Shown here piece by piece: positions 10,399 to 20,324 of a stretch of DNA of 64,000 nucleotides. Below the pieces are notes generated by a model. The model saw only the letters and a list, made by a program, of their open reading frames with translations. It searched no databases and was not told the origin of the DNA. Every line of letters starts with the position of its first letter. Position 1 is the first letter of the stretch. Both the position numbers and the translations under genes were made by a program. Source of the stretch: Liriodendron chinense (taxonomy: Eukaryota > Streptophyta > Magnoliopsida > Magnoliales > Magnoliaceae); NCBI GenBank assembly GCA_003013855.2, contig PVNU02000424.1:3720001-3784000 (forward strand), written 5' to 3'.

Positions 10399-11894
10399 TG
10401 TAGACACCCCACTTTCGGCTACACTGTTGGTAGAGAAAGCTGGATAAATGGAGGACCATACCCCCAAATCCCAAGTCCAAACTCAGCCAAACTCACCCTT
10501 GTAAGCCCCATTCCATAGCCCAATTCAAGCCTGAACCCAGTCAACCCAGTCCTAAACACCACCCTGAAAAACCCCCCATAATAAAAGCCAGTCAAAAAAT
10601 CCCAAAAAAGTCAAACTCACTGAGTCAACCCGCTGAGTTAACCCACTGAGTCAACCCGTCGAGTCAAAACACCGAGTCAACCCGTCGAGTCAAATCACCG
10701 AGTCGACCCGCTAAGTTAACTCACTGAGTCGACCCAGCGAGTCAAACAGCAGCCCCGAGGAAGCAACCGTACATCGCTGGAAACTGAGGAGCGGCCGTAC
10801 GGGCGGCCCATAGCAGGCCGCCCGAGATAAATTACGAGAAATGCCACTCTCCGCTGTTATAAATACCCCCCTCCCCTTCTCATTTCAACATCCATTTCGA
10901 AGCCCATTCAGCCCGAGTGCGATCCGAGTCCCCTTTAGTCAATTTTTCCACCAAAAAGAGCCCGAGTGAGGAGAGCCTAACCCTGGTCCAGCCCAGCCTG
11001 ACCACTGGTCCAAGCCTCTCAAGTCACGCAAGTCTTGATCCAGCCACTCGAAGCCAATCCTTGCGACACCTCCGTCCATCCAGCTACTCTTTTCCGACAT
11101 CATCTCATTCGCATCTAGCATAAGTGCAACATTTACTTTTCTTCCAACCCCCTGCTTCACTGCAAGCACCTTGATTATTCAAGCACACCGCATATGTCTT
11201 AAATTAAGCACCTGTCAGTTTGAGCGTATGCTCTGGGCTTGCCCGTTGTTGGAACCTGCCCATCAGAAACTCTTACTGTTCAGACCTGCATTCACGTACA
11301 TATCACTATAAGCACTTTGAATATTCAAGCACACAGCATGCATCATCTCGCATAAAGCACCTGTCAGTTCGAGCGTACGCTCTGGGCTTGCTCGTTGTTG
11401 GAACCTGCCCATCAGAAACTCTTACTGTTCAGACCTGCATTCATGCATCATGTCATCCATGAGAATATACGAGGATTAAACTAGACTTTCAAGTATTCGA
11501 TCGATTCTGTGAAGTAGAGACCGTACTTCGGTACGGGCAGTGTGTGGGGTGCTTAACCTCTTCCCACCCTGTAACCGTGATCCCTTACCTCGAATCTCTG
11601 GCCGCAGATCAAAAGGAGTCATTTTAGAGGAAGGAATCTTCGGATCCACTTCTCTAACGTTTCTACGGGGTCTAGCCGACTGTAGATTCGAAGTAACTGG
11701 CTAGTGGCGACTCTGGTCTTATATAAACTCATTTAAACACATCCAGCTTAACACGATAACCAAACAAAGCCCTCGAGAACGAGGCAAGCCAGTGGCACAA
11801 ACGACGATTCGCACACACGCACCTCTTCTTCCTCTTTTCCCGAAAGGAAAGGGACGGACGTCGTGTGGGAGTGCGGAAACGGCGAGGGTCCACA
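10399..11894 (+). repeat. LTR-1 (3' LTR of A and 5' LTR of B)
   Basis: TGTAGACACC...GGTCCACA, 1496 bp, with TG/CA ends. A polypurine tract lies immediately upstream and a primer binding site three bases downstream, so one LTR serves both elements. Inside are an array of TGAGTCA-like motifs, TATAAATACCCC (TATA at 10858-10865) and a direct duplication of about 149 bp (units starting at 11206 and 11355, sharing AAGCACCTGTCAGTT) that LTR-2 lacks. Confidence 0.9.
10617..10747 (+). promoter_or_regulatory. Array of TGAGTCA / TTGAC motifs upstream of the LTR-1 TATA box
   Basis: Ten tandem units of about 13 bp, consensus ACTGAGTCAACCC, ending about 110 bp upstream of the TATA box. TGAGTCA is the GCN4-like bZIP site. 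Read on the - strand the same unit gives GTTGACTC, which contains the WRKY W-box core TTGAC. LTR-2 has about 13 units (34367-34530), LTR-5 about 10 (63515-63655); LTR-3 and LTR-4 have fewer. Binding is inferred from motif match only. Confidence 0.55.
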
Positions 11895-11897
11895 GAA

Positions 11898-11915
11898 TGG
11901 CGACTCCACTGGGGA
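11898..11915 (+). other. Primer binding site of copy B
   Basis: TGGCGACTCCACTGGGGA starts three bases after LTR-1, in the position and with the TGG start expected for a tRNA 3' end. It resembles the site I recall for Ogre elements (tRNA-Arg type). The tRNA cannot be confirmed without a tRNA set. An untranslated leader follows to 12129. Confidence 0.7.
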
Positions 11916-12129
11916 TGAGCTAGTCCCATTAGTCGTAATCCAACTTGAAAGTCATTAGTCCTCATACAATCTCATCTGCATAGCATTCTACCCAAAACCC
12001 AAAAAAATAGAAAATCCCAAAACCCAAAAAGAGTAGAGTATAGTCCTCACCATTGCGCCTCCTCAGGCTTAACGTGTTCGGAAACAACTTCCCTTCCACA
12101 GCATAATCCGTACTCGGGCTCAGCAAGTC

Positions 12130-15100
12130 ATGTCTGACCATGAAGAGGAAACTCACCTCTTCCCCGCTCTTGAAATGACCGAAGCGCAACCTCCAGCGCC
12201 GCAGCCAATTGAGAATACGCCAATCATACAAGAATTGACACAAGGAATGAGAGCAATGTAAGAAATGCTCTCGCAATTCATGCAAGCACAAGCCACCGCA
12301 GCAGCCAACAATCAGGTTAGCCCAGTTCAGCAATCTCAGCAGCCATGCCGAGTCCCTCCAGCCTCCAGTTCAAATCAAGCACAACCATTGGTGTCTACCT
12401 AGGACTACCGACAGCAGCCGTCTCAGCCCTTCGCTATGGGGCATCCTCCTCAGTACCTTCCTCCAACGACAAGGCCGTCTCAGAGCACTCCTGTCGCAGG
12501 AACTTCCAGTCAGCTTCCAGTCAATCTTACAAACAATAGAATCAGTAGATTTCAGCATGTCCCCGCCGATGGGACCCCTTTTCAATTTCAGCACATCCCC
12601 GCCGATGGGATTTCAATTCAATTTCCAGCAACAGGGACAACACTGACGAATGCCCACAATGGGGGTCAGTGTCAAGCCCACATCAATCAGTGGACAGTGG
12701 CGAATACCCAACAAGGGGGTCACTTCCCAGCATCTCAGCCTCCTGCAAACGGGAGCACTTTTCAATTCCAGCACATCCCCGCCGATGGGATTCCAGTTAA
12801 TTTTCAGCAATCTTTAATTCAGCAAACTCCAGTTAATTTCCAGCAATCTTCAATTCAGCAATCTCCAGTTAATTTCCAGCAAGTTCCAGTTCAACCTTCA
12901 GTACAATCTCCAGTTCAATTACAGTCCTTTCAAGTACAAGTTCATCAGAATCCAGTTCAATCATCAAATCAACTTCAGCAACCTGCGGTTGCTTTTCAGC
13001 AAACCCATAGGGTCGAAGACATCAACCACTATGCCGAAGAAGAACGTGCCTTGCCCCAAGAGGCACCAATCGCTCGAACGGATCACTCAGGACTGGACGA
13101 GTTGCAGGAGCAGTTCCAGATCTTGCAAAATCAGCTTCAGCGACAACAAGGAATTGATCTACCTTCGACCAAGTTCAGAGACTTGTGTCCTTTCACAAAT
13201 GCTCAAGTACCTCAAAACTTTGAGGTACCAAAATTCAAAAGATACGATGGCAGCGGTTGTCCCACAACACATCTCAAGGCCTTCTGTGGAGAGCTGAGTG
13301 CAATCTCAGGAAATGAAGGGGCCCTCATTCGCTTGTTCCAAAAATCCCTGCAAGGCGATGCCCTAGATTGGTACACCTCATTGGACTGTCATCGCATCAG
13401 GACTTAGGAACAACTCTCCCAGGCCTTTGTCGACAGATTCGCATATAATCTCAACATGGCACCCAGAAGAGCTGACCTCGCGGCTCTCAGGTAAAGGAGT
13501 GATGAAACACTATCAGCCTATGTGAGACGTTGGCGAGCTATGACAGCCAGAATGCGGACACCTATCGACGACGAAGAACAAATCTCCATGATTGTTCATT
13601 CAACATATCCGGGCATATCTGGATATCTCATCTCGCACCCATATGCGAATTTCTCACAGTTGATCCGTGCTAGAGAGCAAGTCGAAGCAGGAATCCGTGC
13701 CGGGACAATCTCCCCATGGCCTCATCAAGCCACTCCAGTCAAGAGGAACAGAGTGGAGGGAAGACCCATCGGATATGAGAATGGAAACTGAAGCGGTTCT
13801 CCTCCCCGCCCGACAGAGGTAAACAACATCAATACCACTGCTCAGGGTAATCAACATGCTACCCCACAAGGACGGCAACAGTATCAGCAGAATCAAGGTC
13901 AGCACCAACCTCAGCGGTATCAGCTGCAACCGAATCCTCAACCACAGCCACAACCACCTCGACAACAGCAGCAGTTCAGAGGGAATGGTCAATACTCTTA
14001 CCAGAATAGGCAGAATTACAGGGAGCTCAGGAAGTTCACTCCACTCACTCAACCACTTAGTCAAGTCATGACTATGCTGGTACAAAAGCAGTTACTCACT
14101 CTGATGACACCCAGGCCTCCTCCTCATCCTCTGCCTCCGAACTACCGAGAAAATGAGTACTGTGCCTACCATCAAGGACATGGCCACACCACTGATCGAT
14201 GCTTTACTTTGAAGAATGCCATACAAGATTTGATCGACGACCGAAAGATCGTCATCTCGGTCCCTGGAACTCCTGCAACAGCTTCCACCAACATCCTTCA
14301 GAATCCTCTGCCTCAGCATCCAACGGACCCCAGTTCGTCCCGTGGCCCTACAGTCAACAGTATAGAAGAAGGAGAACATCTCGATCGTTTCTTCTCCCCT
14401 ATTCAGTCCATTCATGCCTACACTTATGGGCCAACAAATCCTCCTCCGATCATGCAAGGGGCAAGTCCCTTTCCTCCTCCAGTCCTCGAGCCAGTAGTAC
14501 TCGAAGGAACACTTCCATATGATGTGCCAGTTGTGCAAGGAGCACCTTACAGCCATTCATGTTGGGAGCCAGTCATTCCGGAAGGAGCACAATCATACAT
14601 CGAGCCCACATACGAACCTGTCGTCTTGCAAGGGGCAATTTCAGCACAGGAACAATACAGTCCGCCATGGAGAAACCATACTCATCAGCAGCAAGAGCCT
14701 ATTGTCTTGGAAGGAGCTCCTCTAGTTGAGCCAGTCATATTGCAAGGGGCAAATCCCGGAGGCGTGTCAATCACACTACGACAGCTGGGACGAACAGAGA
14801 AACCCCCTGCCATATCAAGAGGACCAGTATTCATTCCATGGGAGCCTCCTGCTCTAGGAACGGTCAAGCCAAGACCACAACCTTATGTGATCTATGAAGA
14901 CAAGCCTCGATATTACCCCTTCAGCACAGGCAACAATGTAGTCCTCAAGGCAAAAGCTCCATACGAAGAAGATCTGGTACCCACGCTAGCACCATCGCAA
15001 GAACCTGTGGTCCTAGAGGGCAAAGGTGAGGAAAATTATAAAGAGGTCCCATGGCACTATCTAGAATGTGCGGAAGTAGGGAATATGAATCCCAATGGGC

Positions 15101-15174
15101 GTTGCATCCGAAGAGAAAATCAAAACAAAGGAGATCCCAAAGGCGCTTTTTCAGGCCTCGACAACAAAAGTTAA
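12130..15174 (+). pseudogene. gag of copy B
   Basis: Nucleocapsid/capsid precursor of the retrotransposon. One frame runs from ATG 12130 through gag and into protease, broken by in-frame stops at 12259, 12400, 13405, 13492, 13789 and 15172. The N-terminal part is Gln-rich, with repeats of QHIPADG and PVNFQQ (about 12550-12900). The capsid-like gag domain (about 13200-13740) contains RYDGSGCPTTHLKAF and LQGDALDWY. A zinc knuckle of the Tat type, C-x2-H-x4-H-x4-C, lies at about 14158-14200. After it comes a Pro-rich linker with eight or so copies of a motif like EPVVLEGA (about 14440-15025). Several stops look like CAA or CAG changed to TAA or TAG. Confidence 0.8.
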
Positions 15175-15762
15175 GCCGCATACGATGTGGCGACTCAGCT
15201 CAAGTCAATCCCTGCTCAAATCTTAGTATGGGAGCTACTTTGCACATCTCGCATACACCGAGAAATGTTTGCCAAAACCTTGAACGATGCTCACGTCTCC
15301 TCCGATACGGCACCAGAGATGATAGCATTGATGATTGGATAGCTCTTGGCTCCATGCGCCATCACCTTCACCGATAATGAGTTACCACCAGAAGGACGAG
15401 ATCATGGGCGATCCCTCAACATAGCCTTACGATACAAAGACCTCTGCGTCCCACTGGTCCTTATCGATAATGGCTCAAGCTTAAACGTCTGCCCACTTAA
15501 GACTGCGGAACGTCTGGGAATCAGTCCTTCTTCATTCCAACCCAGCATCATATGTGTCAGAGCATTCGACAACACCCGCCGATCAGTGGAAGGGGAGGTC
15601 GACATAGAGGTACAGATAGGTCCAGAAATCTCCACTATCACATTCCAAATTCTGGATATATCAGCCTCTTTCAACATGTTGCTCGGACGACCTTGGCTGC
15701 ACAAGGTGGGGGCTATGCCATCAACCCTGCATCAACGAGTGAAATACATCTGTGGAAATTAA
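15175..15762 (+). pseudogene. Retropepsin (protease) of copy B
   Basis: Continues the gag frame after the stop at 15172, with another stop at 15340. The catalytic motif is LVLIDNGSSLN (about 15458-15490) and the C-terminal hallmark LLGRPW (about 15679-15697). DNGSS in place of DTGA is usual in Tat/Ogre proteases. It would act as an aspartic-protease dimer on the Gag-Pol polyprotein. The stop at 15760 separates it from the downstream linker. Confidence 0.8.
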
Positions 15763-17270
15763 GTAATCTCTATCCACGCAGAGAAAGAACTTATCATTCC
15801 TTCCAATGCTGCTGCCACTGAACCAGACATCCCGGTCATCGATATCCAGCACTCTGAAGAAGACATCCCGCTTCATAGTTTCAAATTTGAGACTATGAAC
15901 TCTATCGCCAATCCAGAACCGATAAGGGTGGACCGTGTCTTTTCACCAATAGAACGTCTGAGCCTCAAATACCGAATGAAGAATCATTTCAAATCTAGAA
16001 AGGTACCGCTAGTATATAACCAACGCAAATGGGGACTCGGATACAGGGCAATCTTCATGGACAAAAGAAGGAAGAAATTTCGGTGCTCACCCATCCAATT
16101 CGTCAAGCCAGGGGAACCTTGCAAGGATCCAGGAGGGAATCAACCGACTGCACTACACAAAGGCCTACCGATGAGCTTAGCTTGGGCCACGTGGCCCCCC
16201 ATTCGATGGGATCAGATTCTCGAACCATCTAAGCCTCCAGAAGAAGAAGGAAATGATGAAGACGAAGAAGGAAGTCAAATACAGCAGCTTCAGGACCAGG
16301 TTACTCTGATACCTGCTCCCAGCCAGGGACACAACTTGCCCATTTTAGCATCAATCAACTAGGGGCACAACCTGCCCACTTCAATTCCAGTCAGCCAGGG
16401 GCACAACTTGCCCATCTCAGCATCAATCAGCAAGGGGCACGACTTGCCCATCTATGCAGAATCAACATTATCAACCATCAACCAGGGGCAGAAGCAGCCC
16501 ATCCATTGGACCAAGAAAGGGAAATGGCCAGCCCTAGATTGGTCCGATGTCCAGATCCCAAACATGTGTCTCACTGTGGAACCAGACGAACTGCAATGCG
16601 AGGTAAGTGATCCGGGAGGGACTGAGTACGACTCAGATCTCGAACCCGACCAGCGAGAAGTCATGGTCATTGGGCCAGACTGTGATTCTTCGCCCGAATC
16701 ATCAACCCCCACCTCTTCAGGGGAGGAAGTGTGGGGTCCTGAATGGTCATCCGTTTCCCTAACTTTTGAATCAGCCAAAGAGCCATCTGAGGGCTCTGGC
16801 TTCCAAAAAAAAAGGCCTGTTTAAGCAGCGATCAGAACTTTGGAACAAGCTGGGATCAATCATGGTCTACAATGCCCGCTTGTTCAAAGTCCCGCAAGTT
16901 TCAAAAATCCAAAAAAATCAAAAACTTTCAAAAGCTAAAAACATCTAGCATTTCCATTTCAGAAAATTCTCAAAAACCAAAAAACATTTCTTTTCCTGCA
17001 TTCAATAGTGTGCCATGTTCGTCTAAAGAGTCGCATGAGTTTGAAGTCGAAACATATGATTTCGACATCGAATTAGACTTCGAGCTCATGGGTCTGGACG
17101 AAGCTCGGGATGAGGAAGATGATGACCCGGCTCCCGAACTAGAAGATCTCCTCAAAAAGTTCTAATCTAAAGCCAATGCTGTAGCCGATGATTTCGAGAT
17201 AGTAAACTTGGGGACACCTGAGATCCCTAGGGAAGTACGCATTGAAAAATCGTTGCCACCTAAGATGAAG
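15763..17270 (+). pseudogene. Linker between protease and reverse transcriptase, copy B
   Basis: An acidic and Pro-rich linker in the same frame as gag-protease up to 16824, with a stop at 16360. Five copies of a peptide like QGHNLPI occur at about 16320-16500. Beyond an A-run at 16805-16813 the coding frame changes; a second segment (about 16872-17260) has an Asp/Glu-rich stretch and then VNLGTPEIPREV, a familiar Tat pre-RT motif. RT itself is in a third frame. The frame changes may be indels, or mark the intron that Ogre elements are known to carry between protease and RT; a pyrimidine-rich acceptor ending at 17008 would fit. Confidence 0.6.
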
Positions 17271-18180
17271 CAAAAATGATAGAGTTCCTAGCTCCAAGAT
17301 TGTCCAACTTCGCGTTCTCATATGAAGACATGCCGGGGATCGATGAAGAGCTCGTTATACACCATCTGCCAACCAAGGCAGATATGAAGCCAGTGAAGCA
17401 GAAACTTCGAAGAATGAAGCCAGAATGGGCTCTGAAAGTTTGAGATGAAGTCATCAAGCAGTACAATGCGGGATTCTTGGTAGCCTCCAACTACCCTGAA
17501 TGGCTCGCCAACATCGTACCAGTACCAAAGAAGGATGGCAAGGTTCGAATGTGCATCGACTTCCGAGATCTCAACAAGGCCAGTCCTAAAGACGACTTCC
17601 CCTTGCCACACATCGACACTCTGGTCGACAATACTGCTGGATACAAGATCTTCCCATTTATGGACGGGTTCTCAGGTTACAATCAAATTAAGATGGCCGT
17701 CGAAGATCGCGAGAAGACATCGTTTATCACCCCCTGGGGAACTTTCTGCTACAGGGTAATGCCGTTCGGTCTGAAGAACGCAGGAGCAACATATCAGCGA
17801 GCAATGACAGCACTATTCCACGACATGATGAACAAAGAGCATGAAGTATATGTGGACGATATGATCGTCAAATCTCGCACAATTGAAGGACACATTGAAG
17901 ATCTGAAGAAGTTGTTCAACAGATTGGAAAAGTACAAGCTCCACCTCAACCCTCAGAAATGTGTCTTCAGAACAATGGGAGGTAAGCTCCTCGGCTTTAT
18001 GGTAAGCAAGGATGGCATCAGGGTCGACGAGACCAAAACCAGAGCAATCATCGAGATACCCCCTCCAAGAATTGAGAAAGAAATTCGTGGCTTCCTCGGC
18101 AGAATTCAATACATCAGTCGCTTCATCGCACAGCTCACACCTATCTGTGAACCCATTTTCAAGCTCCTTCGGTAGAACGT
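17271..18180 (+). pseudogene. Reverse transcriptase of copy B
   Basis: RT domain with MPGIDEELVIHHLP upstream, then NIVPVPKKDGKVRMCIDFRD, FPLPHIDTLVDN, FMDGFSGYNQI, MPFGLKNAGATYQ and the catalytic YVDD at 17849-17860. It copies the genomic RNA into DNA inside the virus-like particle. Stops: TGA at 17441 and TAG at 18173. The catalytic motif is intact. Confidence 0.9.
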
Positions 18181-19114
18181 TCCAAAAGAATGGAATGATG
18201 ATTGCCAGGTCACTTTCAATCGCATCAAGAAATATCTCATGAATCCTCCAGTCCTAGTGCCACCAACTCCCGGGCGACCACTATTGTTATACATCTCGGT
18301 AGCAGCAGAAGCCATTGGCTGTGTCCTCGGCCAGCACGACGAGACCGGGAAGAAGGAACAAGCAATATATTACTTGAGCTAAAAGTTCACCGACTACAAG
18401 ACCAGGTATTCCCCGATCGAGAAGACTTGCCTTGCCCTAGTCTGGGCAACTCAGCGACTCCGTCAATACATGATTGCATTCCCTATTCTCCTACTCACTC
18501 ACATGGATCCGCTCAAGTACTTGTTCGAGAAACCGGCACTCACTGGAAGGATAGCTAAATGGCAGCTACTCCTATCTGAATTCGACATCACCTATGTCAC
18601 TCAGAAGGCAATCAAGGGGCAGGCCCTCGCCGACCATCTTGCCGCTCACTCTCTCCTGGATTATCAACCGCTCAAGACATTCTTCCCTGATGAACATCTC
18701 TTACATGTCGAAGGTGAAGAAAAGAAGAAAAAAGATGAGCGGACATTATTCTTCGACGGCGTAGCAAATTCTAAAGGGAATGGTATTGGAGCAATCCTCT
18801 ACTCTCCAGATGATGTCCCTATTCCTATCTCAAGGCGCATAGCATTCGAGTGCACCAACAACATGGCAGAGTACGAAGCATGAATCGCCGGCTTAAGGGA
18901 AGCCATAATCTTGGGCGTCAAGAAGCTACGAGTATTTGGAGACTCACAGCTTATCATCAATCAGACGAATGGTGAATGGAAAACCAAGGACGAGAAGTTG
19001 ATACCATATCATGTGTATCTTGAAAATTTGATCGAGGAGTTCAAAGAAGTCACCTTCTCATACATGCCCAGAGCCAAGAACCAGTTTGTAGATGCTCTTG
19101 CCATACTTGCATAA
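18181..19114 (+). pseudogene. RNase H and second (Tat-type) RNase H-like domain, copy B
   Basis: Same frame as RT. The first RNase H (about 18260-18680) has KFTDYKTRYSPIEKTCLALV and ends with KGQALADHLA. The second domain (about 18740-19114) has LFFDGVANSKGNGIGAIL, ECTNNMAEYEA and VFGDSQLIINQ, the D-E-D pattern of the archaeal-like RNase H that distinguishes Tat elements. Stops at 18380, 18881 and 19112. Confidence 0.85.
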
Positions 19115-20324
19115 ATGCTTGAGATCCCGAAAGGAGCTTCAGAATGGGAGCTCATAGTTGAAATTCAAGATGAACCTGCTTTCTGCCTGCAAATAGAAGA
19201 AGCCGAAGCTGTCCCTGACAAACCCTGGTATGCTGACATCAAGCAATATCTCGAAACCCAGGAGTATCCAGAGTCAGAAACAACAACAGATCGCCGAACC
19301 ATCCAGCGTTTGGCCGGCCAGTTCACCATCAGTGGCGAAATTCTTTACAAGCGATCCTATAATCACATCCTCCTTCGATGCGTCGATGAAACAGAAGCTG
19401 CAAAGATCATGAAAGAAATACACGAAGGAATCCGTGGCCCACACATGAACGGGCACATGATGGCAAAGAAGATTTTACGACTCGGCTACTATTGGCTCAC
19501 CATGGAGACAGACTGCTGTCAACACGTCAGAAAATGCTTCAAATGTCAGGAGCATGCGAATCAAATCCATGCCCCCTCATCAGAATTATACAACCTGACC
19601 ACCCCCTGGCCCTTCTCCATGTGGGGACTCGACATCATCAGCAAAATTAGTCCCAAAGCATCAAACGGTCATGAGTACATACTTGTGGCAGTCGACTACT
19701 TCACTAAGTGGGTAGAAGCAGCCTCCTACACCACGATTGCAGCATCCCAAGTGATCAAATTCATGAAGAACAACATCATATGCCGGTATGGAATCCCCAA
19801 TGCTATCATCACAGATAATGGGACCCCGTTCGTCAACAAGAAGATGGATGACTTCCTCAGCAAATTCAAGATTCAACGTCATCGATCAAGCCCCTACCGT
19901 CCTTAGATGAATGGTGGGGTAGAATCCGCAAATAAGACAATCGTCAGGATACTCGAGAAGATGGTCGTGACATATCGAGATTGGTCAGATATGCTCCCAT
20001 ATGCACTTTGGGCCTATCGAACGTCTGTACGATCTACTACGGGCGTTACTCCTTTCGAGCTTACTTATGGAATGGAAGCAGTTCTACCAGTCGAGGTGGA
20101 AATACCATCACTACGGGTGTTACTAGAAAGCAGGTTGAAGAAGGAGAATGGCAACATGCCAGATTCGACCAATTGCAGCTAGCAGATGAAAAGCGCATGC
20201 GTGCACTAAGTCATTCTCAGTGTTATCAGAAAAGGATCGCTCGGGCTTATAACAAGAGAGTCCGAAAAAGAAGTTTCAAGGTAGGCGACATGGTCATGAA
20301 GAAGATTCTACCGTCGCACCTTCC

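Larger units (their letters stand above)
1..11894 (+). mobile_element. Giant Ogre/Tat-like LTR retrotransposon, copy A (3' part only)
   Basis: The 3' internal region of a giant Ty3/gypsy element whose gag-pol lies left of the window. It matches, in order and orientation, the part of copy B from about 24340 to its 3' LTR: antisense DUF7745-like gene, antisense PMD gene, antisense promoter, hairpin-pair array, 456-bp tandem duplication, polypurine tract and LTR. LTR-1 (10399-11894) ends copy A and also begins copy B. No gag or pol is present in this part. Orientation is taken from copy B, whose pol is on the + strand. Confidence 0.85.
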
